Source of the DNA: Mesocentrotus franciscanus
Taxonomy: Eukaryota > Echinodermata > Echinoidea > Camarodonta > Strongylocentrotidae
Assembly: GCA_037976565.1 (NCBI GenBank)
Contig: CP137669.1
Span: forward strand, 33,414,119 to 33,478,118
Direction: 5' to 3'
Length of the DNA: 64,000 bases
A model generated the notes under the pieces. That model was not told where the DNA came from. It ran no database searches and was given only the letters and a program-made list of their open reading frames with translations. Position numbers and translations under genes: made by a program. Shown piece by piece: positions 13,505 through 25,711 of the stretch. Position 1 is the first letter of the stretch. Every line of letters begins with the position of its first letter.

Positions 13505-13755
13505 TCACCCTTCTCTCTCTCTCTCTGAATGTGGGGTGTGCGTGTGCGCGTGTGTGTGTGTCCTTCTACTTCCTCTTTCTTCTCTGCTCTCTCTGTCTCT
13601 GGGTGTGGGGTGTGCGCGTGTGTGTGTGTGTATTCCTCTACTTCCTCTTTCTTCTCTGCTCTCTCTGTTTCTGGGTGTGTGTGTGTGTGTGTGTGTGTGT
13701 ATTCCTCTACTTCCTCTTTCTGCTCTGCTCTCTCTGTCTCTCTTCGGTCCCTCCC
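13505..13755. repeat. (GT)n/(CT)n minisatellite, ~70-bp unit x3
   Basis: Three copies of a unit made of a CTTCCTCTTTCTTCTCTGCT-like block followed by CTCTCTGTCTCTGGGTGTGG and a GTGT run. The CTACTTCCTC landmarks are near 13565, 13638 and 13706. All three forward frames stay open as low-complexity Ser/Leu/Cys/Val strings, so the ORFs here are artefacts. Confidence 0.9.
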
Positions 13756-16700
13756 TTCAATTTCCCACTCTCTTTCTTCATTTTCTCTCCATTAAATACA
13801 CCTTTCCATCTTGCAAAATCACTCTAGAAGAACTTGCCAAGAAGAATAATTACCACTCCCTGGTCGAATCAAAATTCGATTAGTGGTTCTAGCTCACATC
13901 GAGGTTAAGATATTTCTATTTTCAGCCATGCTCTACAAACGTGTCTGTTTACTTTTAAAAAAAGTTGATACCCAATTTTCGTCACAACGTTGCATGACGT
14001 TAAGTTCCACACCCCTGAATTTTGAATGACAGGTATGTGAATGAACAGACCTATGAAAACGCTAAAATTGTAACAATAGTTTAGTATCTCGTATTCAAAA
14101 GAACACCAGCACTACTCGCTTTCATTCAGTGGTTTATTGACATTCGTTATTGATACAAAATTGATAGAATGAGTGGAACTGCGAGTGAATAATGATTATT
14201 ATGCGGGTATCTCGAAAGAAACTTCCATTATTATCATCAGCAAACTAGTAATGTTCATCATAGCACTGCATCAATTAGAAAATGTTCATAATTTCAAAAT
14301 CACTTTGTAGGCAAATGGTAAAAGAATGACTATAAAGAATAAAAAGAATAAAACCATGACTTTTGCCAAATAAAACAACTGCATTCAAATCATAATTATC
14401 TTAATATGAGAAATTGAATAACATAGGTAGTGCTCTATCTCTCTCCAATCTTTTCTACCTAACAAAAAGCTAGTACAGATTAGATGAATAATTCCTATAA
14501 TGAAACCGATTAAGGTATATCAAATGACGATTCTGCGTAAACTTGTTGGCACATCCAAGGTTTGTCACTCCATCTTCTGTATACAGTAACAATAACTTTT
14601 GATAACGTATCAACATCACAATTTTGATCGGAAAGAGATATGCATTATCATTTTGGAAACCACATCATCGTTCTGCTATACCTGACCTCATGCCTCCTTG
14701 AAAATCGTTACCATTTATTCTGTACCTTTGCTTCCAATTTCTAAATATGTAACCTGGTAATTTCTTGTCCCAGATATCAATATCACAATCATCATCATCA
14801 CTCGACGCTTCATTCATTCTGGGGCATGTCACACTGTCTGCCAATATAATATTGCCGGGAAGTTTCATACAGTTAAATTTCCTGCGCTAATTTAACGGGG
14901 AGACAATTGATCAAAATTGTACGGGAAATTGACGAGAATTTGAACCCCGGCAGAGTTTGCAGGATTCCGCTCCATGCGATCTCTCTGCAAGCGCATCACT
15001 GGGACTTCTTTCCGTCTCTTTCTCGTGATGATGCCAGCAAGATCGAGATAGATCGATGAGAGATAATTATTGAAGTCGTTTTGATGAAAGAGATCAGGCG
15101 GATGTAATTTAAAAATAGATTGATCCTTCATGATTGTCGGACTAGCTATTCAAGGTACATCTCATCAGGACGGCAAAATCAACATCTGTACGTCGAATAA
15201 GGTCAAGATCTCAAACAAAGACAGTGGAAATATGTGTACAATGACTTTTAAATAACCTGAAATACAAGGTATTCAAGTTACGGAATATTAAATTTCTGGT
15301 ATTACAGAGTTTGTGAATGCATGCATGCATTGTGATTGCAAGAATGAGTTTGCCTCCATGAAATAGCATTACATTACGACTACATTGAATAGCGAGATCC
15401 TTTTATATAACTAACTATCCCTGGGATTCGATTATATTTATGATAATGGCATGAAATTAACACAGACCTCGAACTATTGGCAGTCGGAGTGAGTGAGTAG
15501 AGCTCATTAAAGAGGCTGATCGATGCTTGTGTAACTGAATGGGGTCATTTGAATTACAGTCGGTAACTGCAGAAGGTTAAAGGGTCTGCCCATAAACCTA
15601 AATTACTTGATGGCGTAATAGGCGGTGATGAGATGAATAATGACATTTGTTCCGCTCGAGGTTGACATTTGAAGGTAAAGATAAGACGGGTTCGATTAAA
15701 TTTAGAATACGAAATCAGGACAAGGTAGTTTTCGAGGTATTTAATGACCAAAAAAAAAGCCTCCACGATTCATTTAATACAGCTTTGTTTGACATATTAC
15801 CATGTCCGACCCAATGCTTGAAGCAATATAGCGAGATCAGAGACATTGAGCCAATGAGCTGCTGATTTGTATATACACGCTATTCAGTTTCGTTTGGTCC
15901 ATACTCCATACCAAATTGAAAATGAACCCGACAAACATGATTATCATAATTAATTACGAATTCCAAATCAAAGTATTTATTTCCCACATATACCTTTGAT
16001 ATTATAATTCATAAAAGAAAAGCCTGCTACAGTAAGATGGAATGATGATCACATCGTGAAATCAAAGGTAAATGTTTATTCAAACTAAGAATTAAAGATT
16101 ACAATTATTTGCTCACAACATAATACAGATCTATCTTACCACGTAAATGACTCATGAAATGATAGATCCTTTATGCACTGTTCTGCAAAATATTTTTGTA
16201 GTACTAGGCCTATAATATATCGCGACATGCTAGGTGCACATTCATAAAACCCAGTTAGAATAATATTTGGAAATGATAAAAGAATCAAAGTCCACTGAAT
16301 TTCATTTGTGGGTTAATTGCCGGAGTAATCTGATGCCTGTAACAAAATGCAAGTTCAGTCATAATTCCGATGCCTTTGTCAAAGAACAAATTTGGCATCA
16401 TGGTAATGAATTAATACGTACCGGAAATATTCCTCGTTTTCAGCAACTTGTAAGATTTCCAAACTGGTCACTGTGATATTTCCGTTTAAATGTAAATAGG
16501 AACCACAAGCACAAACTCCACGTCTGCGGAGAACACCGCTTTTTTCTGCCACCTTCCGCCCGAGCTACTGGCGTCCAATCGCGAGAGCAAGCCGTTGATA
16601 TTCAAGCTAACCTTAAACTGGCCTAAGCTGAAGAAGTGAAGCGTGAAACTGTCATACAAAACTATTTCCTTTGACAATATTGTTTTCAGTTTAGTTCCAC

Positions 16701-17119
16701 ACGCTCTTGGAATTGCATATTTGCCAATGGAAATTCGGCTGCAAACAAAATGTGTGTACTTTTTGTAATGGGATTAATATATTTCTATACGATCCACTCG
16801 AATGAATTGATGGATGATATTTTTGGTCGAGTTTCTCTCTGATGAAGTGGCGTGCACTGAGAAAAGAAAATTGGTCCTCTAAAAAATCCAGTTGCAGGTG
16901 TCGAAATATTGGACAAAATCTGACCGCGGTCAGTTGGTTAAATCCCAAGCTAGCTTACCAATGTGTGACTAATTCCACTCAATCCATTCAGCTTGATTCC
17001 TCGCTGGCTTGCGTCGACATGGAACGAAGCGATGACTGATGTCTGCTCAAAGAAAAATGATCAGGAGTGATTTATGGAAGGCGAAGAAATTTGTGAGCTA
17101 AAAGCTTCGCGCGATTTCT
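13756..17119. other. non-coding stretch, no gene supported
   Basis: Unique AT-rich DNA. Several 60-85 codon ORFs on both strands (for example 14892-15131 and 16691-16948, minus) have no recognisable domain and no convincing splice sites. Confidence 0.5.
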
Positions 17120-17284
17120 GCGTTGTGTGTGTATAAATTGCAATGCGTTGCAGACGATATTTTGTAGCAGACGTGTGCGTCGGCGTTCGAGCGAACGAGC
17201 GGACGGACGATCGCAGCAATGATGTCAAAGAAAAAGAAAGTAGTCGGAGGCGGTTTATATTTTCATTCTTTCATGTGTACGTGA
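17120..17284 (+). promoter_or_regulatory. candidate TATA promoter with short start exon
   Basis: TATAAA at 17132-17137 is followed about 30 bases later by a GC- and CpG-rich leader. An ATG pair at 17219-17224 sits in a fair context (CAGCAATGATG). The ORF runs 21 codons to a TGA at 17282-17284, beginning Met-Met-Ser-Lys-Lys-Lys-Lys-Val-Val. A possible donor GTACGT lies just before the stop. This arrangement fits a first exon, but no downstream exon was identified and it may be chance. Confidence 0.25.
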
Positions 17285-17412
17285 TAGGTTAGGCTTTCAT
17301 TTCTTCATGTTCCCTTAGAAGTAAACCCTGTCCCTTCCCTTCTGAAGCGGAATTTCAATTTGTTGTTGGTTCCGAATACATCACTGGTATTATGTCGCCT
17401 CATTTTTTTTTA

Positions 17413-17594
17413 TTACAAAATATCAGCGAGCTGCAGGGAGGGCTTATCTTGTAGCTTGGGAGTAACCACCTCAATTTTAGGAGCGGCCATTGACTCCAAA
17501 CTCGTCGATATTCTATCGTCATATTTGGGAGCGATGACAGCAATGGGGTCCCAGAGCTTCAGACAAGCTTTGTTGAGGGTGGGTAAATGGTATG
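17413..17594 (-). CDS. candidate terminal coding exon, unknown protein
   Basis: On the minus strand a pyrimidine-rich acceptor ending GCCGTTCAG precedes 182 bases of open frame: two bases of a split codon, 59 residues, then TAA. The codons look coding, with many GC-ending ones. The peptide starts YHLPTLNKACLKLWDP and ends in KPSLQLADIL. A spaced repeat-like pair IAPK...R.ST.LESMAAPK is faintly reminiscent of the short motifs in THEG-type sperm proteins, but this is only an impression. An AATAAA overlaps the stop codon, so the 3' UTR would be extremely short. No upstream exon was found. It could be an isolated exon, a retrocopy end or a chance ORF. Confidence 0.35.
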
Positions 17595-17727
17595 CTGAAC
17601 GGCTTTCGAGAAAGTCAGAGAATAATAGCAAAAATAATGCTGATACGGTATATGCAACTGAATATTAAACAAAAGTTCGTCATCGTTTTAACTTTTGAAG
17701 AATGTCATTTTGTTTTCATTCGATTCC

Positions 17728-17785
17728 ACCCTCTCTCTCTCTCTCTCTCTCTATTCTTCTCTTCTTTTTTGTTCTCTCTCTCTCT
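17728..17785. repeat. (CT)n microsatellite
   Basis: Two CT runs, about 17731-17751 and 17775-17787, separated by T-rich sequence. Confidence 0.85.
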
Positions 17786-17799
17786 TTACTGATACTTAA

Positions 17800-18424
17800 A
17801 AAACAACTGACAAGGTGCCTACCGTCGCATAGTTAAACTTTGTTCTCTCGATCAACGAGGAAAAATGTCCTAGGCCTATTTTGCATACCATGTATTCTTG
17901 TTTCAGTCATCACTGGTCATTTCTCCTGTTTACAAACTCATTAATTGGGCCAATTCATCACCACATAATTATTTCTCCTTCTTTCGTTTTACATTTATAA
18001 GTCTACCTCTCTTTCTGCCTACCGCATACACGATGTGGACTTTATAGTTTGTATTTGATGAAGGTAAATCGATGAGTCATGAATCAAACAAAAGGCATTA
18101 TTCCGTCCCCCGACGACCCACCCCGGGGTCACGACCGCCGATTCGTTTGTTCCGGACATGCACGAGGCTGAAGTCGGGATCCCCACACCATGTCTTTGGA
18201 CTTTGGGTTCGGAGTTTCCATCATGTTAGGATGTGCATTCACTGCTACTCGGTCATCCATTTTCTCATCGTAATTGCATTTTAGTAGTACATCTTGATGG
18301 TTCAATGGGGTGGGAGACAAGGGCAGCAAAGAGAAGCTAAGAAGACAGTGATAGATACAAGTCGAACAAATTAAATATGGCTTGCTTAGGGGCGTAGTCG
18401 AGACCGAAGGAGATGGGAAAGATG
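17800..18424. other. non-coding stretch, no gene seen
   Basis: Unique sequence with a CpG-containing patch at about 18100-18220. No exon supported. Confidence 0.45.
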
Positions 18425-18466
18425 AAGAGAGGTGAGGAGGGAGAGAGAGAGAGAGAGAGGGGTGTG

Positions 18467-18498
<32 letters not shown>

Positions 18499-18512
18499 TG
18501 AGATGAGAGAGG
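18425..18512 (+). repeat. (GA)n purine tract
   Basis: GA dinucleotide runs at 18437-18459 and 18472-18498 inside a wider purine stretch. Confidence 0.9.
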
Positions 18513-18807
18513 GTCGATTGAAAGCGTACGCAAAGCCTAATATACAGTTATAAGAAGTAAAGATGAAGAATAACAATTTTTACTAGTAAATTTATAAAAT
18601 ACAAAATTATAAAAATTTATAAAATTATATATTAGCAAATTCAAATGGGTCACATAATGTATAGTCCTACAACGTTCAAATCCAGACACTCCCATTATTC
18701 TACACTCAAAAGTACGAAGGGGGGGGGGGAGAAAAATCGAACTTCGTAAAATTAATGCTGCGAGACTACCACGCCCCTTCCCTGCCAAAATCCCGAGAAG
18801 ACAAAGA

Positions 18808-19160
18808 TGCCAGTGGGCTATCTCTGTAGACGTAGGCGTACTAAGACTAAAATGTCATTTTGTTCCGTGTCAAAGTCTAGTAGTAAAACCGTTTATCATA
18901 ACTTTATTGTCTCCTCAATGCACGCCAGTGGGCTATCTCAGTAGTGGTAGGCGTAGTAAGTTGTCATTTGTTGTCATTTTGTTCCGTGTCAAAGTCTTGT
19001 AGTAAAACCATTAATCATAACTTTATTGTCTCCTCAATGCACGCCAGTGGGCTATTTCTGTAGTTGTAGGCGTAGTAAGTTGTCATTTGTTGTCATTTTG
19101 TTCCGCGTCAAAGTCTTGTAGTAAAACCATTAATCATAACTACGTTGTCTCCTCAATGCA
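18808..19160. repeat. tandem repeat, three ~117-bp copies
   Basis: GCCAGTGGGCTAT at 18809, 18924 and 19043 marks three copies. Each contains GTAGGCGTA-TAAG, GTCATTTTGTTCC, AGTAAAACC and CTCCTCAATGCA. The copies are highly similar, so the duplication is fairly recent. No ORF spans the unit consistently. Confidence 0.9.
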
Positions 19161-20181
19161 TTTTCCAACCCGAAACCACAATATTTATTTTATAGAACCT
19201 TGCTTTTGTAGTGTTTTTCGACAGTCGTCTTCACACCCCCACTTGCCCCACACTCTAGGCGGAGCTTCTCTGCAGAAGCCTTGCCCACGCCGATGGGAGG
19301 GTGCGCCGGGTTATCAGAGGTGGCGTTTTCCCCTATTTGACTAATTGAATTATGACCTCTAATTTTCCGTCAAAACTGTTTTGACTTGTTTGCCTTATTG
19401 TAGTTAAATCCCTTGAAGAAAGGAGAGGAGAGGTGTTTTTCACGGAACCACGTGTCATCATTTTGTCATCGCGGGAAGCCCAGCAAAATCCCGATGTTTT
19501 AAATTTTGCGTTCTCATTTAAAAAAATTCTAGATAAGGGAGGTAAACGAAATATGTCATCATGCAAGTTCTATACGTCAAAGTTTGGAGAAATGCCCGTT
19601 GCACGCGGGGCGTCAATTCGATTACGTTATTACTTGCGCTAATCAAACCTGTAAAGGCTACCATCAGCCCGTACGCCAGTAATTCACATCACTCTTTACG
19701 CTGTTCATTTTACATCGACTTTCTTTTTCGATGTCACCCTCAAACTGTGCGTCAGATACCCCGCGTGGCGCAGTCATGCGTCACGGCAAAATGACGCTCC
19801 GTATGCAACATGCACTGGAAACATGTTTGATCCATAGAGTTTTTCCGAACCTTCATTAGCAAAACAAGACAATATTCATGCACGCCCATTATGCTTATAT
19901 GCCCTTTTTCTAGAGGGGTCTGGATTCGTTTACATTAATAAGTTAGCAGTAAGCATTTTCATTGACGCATTGCTTTATAATTTACATGTTTGACTCCTTG
20001 TGAGCTATTCTATGTACGCATATAACATGCTTGTCATAGTCACAAGTACAGGTAATTACATTGGAAGGGGTATGATTGATGCAGTCAGCTTTTCCATCCT
20101 GCTTCTTTCATTCTATATATACTTTTAGTTTTTAAAGGAAACGATCTTTTATACACACTTTTGAACATGCATGCTTTACGT
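19161..20181. other. non-coding stretch, no gene seen
   Basis: Contains a GC-richer patch at 19220-19320 and overlapping short ORFs at 19333-19794 that I do not recognise. No repeat structure seen. Confidence 0.45.
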
Positions 20182-20465
20182 CGCGCGGGTGGCAGAAGGG
20201 CGTAAGCGCGCGAGCGACTCGAAATCTACTTTTCGAATTATTCGCATTTAAAGATTTGTTTTATATTTAAACTACTTTCCGTGCCGAAAATTAGTTTAAA
20301 ACTCAAGAGACTAATAGAAATGTTATAGTAGAACACGGCCACAATTTTTTTTCGGAAATAAGTCAGTTTTATAAAAGTTTCAGGCGATAAAGTGCTAACG
20401 CCCTTCTGCTTAGCGCTTCATTGTTTACCTGAAATTCGAGCAAACGCCCTTCTGCCACCCGCGCG
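20182..20465. mobile_element. palindromic GC-ended element (MITE-like)
   Basis: The element opens with CGCGCGGGTGGCAGAAGGGC and closes with its exact complement, ending GCCACCCGCGCG. The terminal inverted repeat is 22 bases and perfect. Inside the right end, at about 20396-20418, is a further copy of the core, AACGCCCTTCTGC, flanked by GCTAAC and TTAGCGC. The interior is AT-rich and non-coding. The AGAAGGGCGT core is shared with the short hairpins at 39.5, 44.3-44.8 and 56.7-57.6 kb. No target duplication is obvious. Confidence 0.7.
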
Positions 20466-20489
20466 AAATTTGTAAAAGTTCTAGTTTTG

Positions 20490-21330
20490 GTTGAGAATGT
20501 TTATCTTAATAATTCAGCAGATCAACTCCCCCCTCCTCTTCATTTTCTCGCATTTTACTGATATAGCCAACTCGCATGCCTTCCCTTTGATTGCTAAAAT
20601 GTCAAAATCCTGTCAAGATATTGAAAGTGGTAATTGGTAAAGACAGCTTTCCTAGCTTTTTTCCCCCTTCATATTAAACAAAAACTGTCTGTGCTTCCAT
20701 GCTTAAGAGTTCCTAAAGACGGTTTACCCTAATAATTTAGCAGACCCAGTTTTTCCTTTGTAAGCATTACTATACATGTACACATTTTGCATGACACACT
20801 CTCGCCTACGTACGGTGTTAAAGAAAATGTCATATTGTCAAAATTATGTCAAACTATATAGGGGGCTTTATTACAAACATTCAGCTTTCATAACCCTCTT
20901 TTAAGCAAAGCATACTTAGGAAAATGGTCTTTGAAATAGTAACTTTTTTAGAAGGTTTGCACTTATAATTAAGCAGACCCAATTTCCCTTTGAATATGCA
21001 TTTGTTTAACATAGGGTTTTACTTACACTCGCCTACGTACGGTATTTCAGTAAATGTCATATTGTCAAAATTATGTCAAACTATTCAGGGGGCTTAATTA
21101 CAAGCATTCAGCTTTCATAACATGCATCTTTAAGGCAAAAATACATGGGAAAATGGTCTTATACCTTTTGTAAGCATTAACAATCTAGTAGACCCAATTT
21201 CTCTTTGGTTGAATTGCTTTACACTGTGTTTGACATACTCTCGCCCACGTAGGTATTTAAGTAAATGTCATATTGTCAAATCGATGTTAAAATATAGGTC
21301 CTATGGTCTTAATATCCTTTGAAACAGTTT
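20490..21330. repeat. diverged tandem array, ~210-235-bp unit x4
   Basis: AATTTAGCAGACCCA-type landmarks occur near 20507, 20733, 20970 and 21182. Shared internal blocks include ACTCTCGCC(T/C)ACGTA, AATGTCATATTGTCAAA and CATTCAGCTTTCATAAC. The first copy is the most diverged. Non-coding. Confidence 0.85.
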
Positions 21331-21359
21331 TAGATGTAAGAATCTTGCAACCACTTACT

Positions 21360-21412
21360 CCCCTCCCCCTCCCTCTCTCCCCTCTCTCTACTTCTCTCTC
21401 CCAGCTCTGTCT
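21360..21412. repeat. CT-rich pyrimidine tract
   Basis: Pyrimidine run of CCCTCC and CTCT type on the plus strand. Confidence 0.75.
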
Positions 21413-21494
21413 ATAAATGCATTTCTTTCCCAAGCGTTTACTTTTCCTTCTAATTAACCTATGTTAACAAAAATAATAATATTGATAATACTGC

Positions 21495-21527
21495 TACTAC
21501 ACCTCCTCCTCCTCATCCTCCTACTAT

Positions 21528-21598
<71 letters not shown>

Positions 21599-21664
21599 TT
21601 ACTACTACTACTACTGCTACTACTGCTACTACTACTTCTACTACTCCTCCTCCTCCTCCTCCTC

Positions 21665-21697
<33 letters not shown>

Positions 21698-21713
21698 GAC
21701 CTACTACTATACT
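21495..21713. repeat. (TAC)n trinucleotide array with (TCC)n blocks
   Basis: About 200 bases of nearly pure CTA/TAC triplets, interrupted by TCC-rich blocks near 21500-21520 and 21645-21667. It creates a poly-leucine frame on the plus strand and a poly-valine frame on the minus strand; neither is a gene. Confidence 0.98.
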
Positions 21714-21973
21714 AATTATAATAATAATGAAAATAAACATAAAAACAATGCGAAATTGGCAGTCCGTGACGATAATTTGCTTTTATCATTTTCATTGAAC
21801 ATTTTCATTGAAAATGGGTCGAATGAGACATTTCCCGGAATCTGACATCACCATTTTTTGCTGCTGACGTAAATAATATTATATTCATCATCAATGCGTA
21901 ATGAATTATAAATTCTTTTGACCGCCTGCACTGGAGCTTCGGGCTTCGTATCGATCACAAATTTTACAGTCAA

Positions 21974-22286
21974 GGGGGTTGTTTCACAAAGATCTTAAGT
22001 TGAACTTATCTCTAAGTTAGACTTAACAATTATGGAAAGCCGTTGGCATCTTTGAAAATATTTTGTAAAAGTTATTTTAAAAGGCATAAAATGTTGATTC
22101 AAATCATTCATATTTTCTATTATCAAGGAGATTTCATGTTCTTGATGTGGAATTTATAAAAAGTCTAAAATACTTGAATTTTTGCTTTTGAATATATTTT
22201 ATTTTAAGGCTACAAATGGCTCTCCATAATATTTAAGTCCAACTTAGAGATAAGTTCAACTTAGGATCTTTGTGAAACACCCCCCT
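21974..22286. mobile_element. MITE with ~52-bp terminal inverted repeats
   Basis: The left arm (TGTTTCACAAAGATCTTAAG onward) and the reverse complement of the right arm agree at about 49 of 52 bases. Both are bounded by G/C homopolymers (GGGGG...CCCCC). The interior is AT-rich and non-coding. The terminal 13 bases, GTGTTTCACAAAG, are also those of the element at 54374-54669, so the two belong to one family or related families. Confidence 0.85.
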
Positions 22287-23062
22287 GGACTAGTACAAAG
22301 AAATGACGTTTGATCTTAAAGTTTGTTACGTCATTGATTTGTTTTTATCACTTTCGATTGATTCATAAATGGATTGATTGTTTTTTTTTCGGAACAACAT
22401 AATTTTCAATTGTATTGGTAATGAGCACGGTACCAACATCAGTTCACTCAGTTGAAGCTTTGGTCTGTGAATCCGTGTCCATTCAGCAATTATTATTTTC
22501 CTGTCGTAAAATTGGTGATGGGTATTAAAGAACGTCTAACGGTAACGTGTTCTGAGATGCACGCGAGGCGTCACTTGCCTGACTGACGCACGACTGCGTC
22601 AACGACTGGCGACGTCTTCGACGCGCTATGTAAGAGTGACAACGTACGAAAAGCTATTGCAGTAAAAATGATTGTGTTGAAATACTGGCGCATGCATTAC
22701 TTTCCACTTAGTCTCGGTTATAGCGAAGGTAATGACGTAATTGAAATAACGCTTCGTGCACAGCAGGCATAAAGAACACCCAATACGTGACGTTGTCCAA
22801 GCTCTCCATTTTTTTCAAGTTGAATAACGCTATCCTCTTGAACCAGATTGGCTCAAAGAAAAGGGAAAAAGAGTTTGGTCGTCAGCAAGAGATGAGAGGT
22901 TTGGGTTTCTAGAAAGCAAACAATCATCTTCAAAACGAGATCCTAAATAAACTGCGAAGTGTCTTCGTTTTTCCGAAAGTGCCCGCAATTTGCACTTTGG
23001 GGAAATCTTTGCAAATTCGGTTAGCGGCACAATACGAAAGGTTAAAGAAACTCCATCCAAAG
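22287..23062. other. non-coding stretch with CpG-rich patch
   Basis: Positions 22550-22630 hold many CGAC/GACGC motifs, denser in CpG than the surroundings. No exon or promoter could be supported. A short ORF at 22830-23060 (minus) is unrecognised. Confidence 0.4.
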
Positions 23063-23430
23063 CGACACTATGAAAAAGCTGTATAATAGAATTCGCTTAG
23101 AGAATCTGGTTCAAGATTTTTGTTTGACTTAACACAATTTTCGCCTCTTCAACTACCGTATTCCTTTAAAACTAAAGAGGGAATAGGAGTATCGAGGCTA
23201 AAACTACAGGACATCTTAAAAGCGGGACTACGAAAAGCTGTTTAAAATATTTCGAATAGAGCTTACTTCCGATCTTAATGGAATATATCTTTAGAGAATC
23301 TGGTTCATGAGTTTGTTTGATTTATCACAATTTTCGCTCCTTCACCTATTCCTTTAAAACTAAAAGTAGGGAAAGAGTATCGAAACTAAAACCACCCGAC
23401 TGCTTAAGTGCATATCTTAAAGAGATGTCT
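23063..23430. repeat. tandem duplication (~160-200 bp)
   Basis: Two copies share CTA(T/C)GAAAAAGCTG, AGAGAATCTGGTTCA, CACAATTTTCGC, TTCCTTTAAAACTAAA and AGTATCGA. They begin at about 23063 and 23223. The second copy carries an insertion after the first block. Non-coding. Confidence 0.8.
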
Positions 23431-24213
23431 TAATGCAGGAACAAATAAATGATATATCCTGAACCGTCGAGAGAAAAGCTAACACAACAGAGAGTTAAAA
23501 GGCAATGCAGAAAAATCCAAGTGAAGAAAGGATGATAGTGGTAATGACATATTGTAAGGAAAAACGAGATAATGACGTCAGAGTTTTTTCTTAAGGGAAA
23601 TATGACAAAGAGGGTTTAAGGAATAAGAGGTTGATTGACTATAGGGATGCTCGTTCACGGAACAGAAATATAGTCATCTTTATGAGCATGGTACATTATA
23701 AATATTCAATAGAACCTCTGATGACGAGCAATGTGAAAACGGTCATAGTTACAATGATTATTAAAATGACGAGGAAAGGAGACATAACTCTTGAATAAAT
23801 TAAACGTTAAGGATAGTTAAATATATGTTAAAAATGTGCATGAGATCGTAAAAAGTTCGTGATCGAAGACACAAACCTTCGCAAACCTTATAAATTAAAC
23901 ATCAACAACAACAACAACGACTAAGAATAAACAAGGTAAGTATTTATTATTTGAATCCTCTAATTAAATAATTATTTCTCAGTATGATAACTCATGTCTT
24001 GACAAACCAGCTACTTCTATAGTAACAAAATAAGAGGTCACGAAACTTTATAACGGAAGGTTTGTGGGTGCCTATATTTACGCGGTTGGTGCATCGTGAG
24101 GATTAATAAAGGCAACAGACAAGGATTTATGGGCTGTAGGAAGCTATCGAGGAAATACATAATGTCCTGACGGTGGCTTGTACTGTCTAAAAGTAGGTTG
24201 AGCCATGGGAAAA
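23431..24213. other. non-coding stretch, no gene seen
   Basis: Unique AT-rich sequence with a short CAA run near 23903-23920. Nothing else recognised. Confidence 0.5.
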
Positions 24214-24492
24214 CGTGAGAGAAAGAGAATCAGAGACGTTTGGTTGGATTGACTGGCGAAGAGAGAAAGAGAGAGAGAGGGGGAATAAGCGTACAATAAT
24301 GGGACAGAGAGACAGAGACAGAGATAGAGAAAGAGAGAAGGGATGGGTAGTGAGGGAGAAACTGAGACTGAGACAGAGAGAGAAGAAAAGAGAAAGAGAG
24401 AGAGGGGGGTGGGCAAGGAGAAAGAGTGAAAAGGAATTAAAAGTATGGAGAGGAGAAAGAGAGAGAGAGAGAGAGAGAGAAAAGGGGGAGCA
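24214..24492 (+). repeat. GA-rich purine tract (~280 bp)
   Basis: Nearly continuous purine-rich sequence with (GA)n at 24456-24480. Both strands give long low-complexity ORFs (Arg/Glu-rich forward, Ser/Leu-rich reverse) that are artefacts. Confidence 0.9.
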
Positions 24493-25711
24493 GCCGATAC
24501 AAAGATGGAAAACACGAAAGTGTGGACAAATAAGAATAGTATAATTTTCTTTTTCTAAAGATAATTATCCAGTATTAAGCTGAAAAAGGAATAGACCAAA
24601 AGGAAAGAAAAAAGAATATGGTGTTATCTGCACATAAATATCGAAAAAGACAATATCAAATATTCAAAGCTACATTTTACATAACGAACCTTAAAATAAA
24701 GCGGAACCCAGAAGCTGTCAAAAAAGTGAGAAAGAAGAAAGACCAAAGGTGAAATCTGCGAAAACGTGAGAATATGCATTCCATTCTCATTAAGAATGAC
24801 AAGCGTGTCAAAAGGAGTTCAAGTACTTTTCGACCGTGACCAACATCCTTCCAAATAACTGGAACTCGAAAACAAGTAATAACAAACAAGCAAGAAATAA
24901 ACAATGCGTGGATTGGAAGTGGTTAATTGATTATCAATTAACAGAAGTGAAGGGAATGGCAGTTAAAAGACGGAAAGACATATTAAAGTTTGTGCTATTT
25001 TTCATAATATTGGTTCTACATTCCAATTAATGTAAAATATAGCGGGAATGTCATCCTTTCATCATTCATCTTGTCAGTTTGTTCTGACAGATAATCACGT
25101 GTTCACAAAATGAGACGCAATTTCCTGACTCAGACGAATGAGTCCCCCACATTTTTTGTCTCGTTTGGTTGTTATATTGATAATACTGTCAAACCTGTCT
25201 ATTAAGGCTACTCAAGGGAAACCGAGAAAGTGGCCACTGTAGACAGGTGGTCTTTCTAGCGCGGTTCTAAAACACACATTTCTTTCTCGCAGGAAGACAA
25301 ACAGCATACCCACTATATACAGGTGACCTTTATAAAGAGGTGGCCAGTAAGAAAGGTTTGACTGAAAGCCTTTAAAATTTTCTTTACAATTCATCAAAAT
25401 TATATGTAAGAATAATTTGAACCCAATCTTACAGCGCACTTGGAACACCATAGGAGAACATTAAAAAACGGTCTACCGATGTCTTTCATAATCACCCACA
25501 TTCAAACCAATATCCCATGACACATCCTGTTCTTTGTGAGTGTCTCGTTGACACCGTAATTGACCTCCGCAGCGGTAATCGACGATGTCGGGGAGTGGAG
25601 AGGGACCGCTCCTTATCTCATGGCCTCATTATAAGGGCTAAGAGGGGTGAGCTAAAAGGAGTACGTTGTACCCCTTGGGTCAAGTTGAGTTCCAAGGGTA
25701 AGATCCTTTAC
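24493..25711. other. non-coding stretch, no gene supported
   Basis: Includes a plus-strand ORF at 25517-25750 with no recognised domain. No splice or promoter evidence. Confidence 0.45.

Noticed and set aside
21461..21740. Poly-leucine (plus) and poly-valine (minus) ORFs
   Set aside because: Direct translation of the (TAC)n array in both strands.
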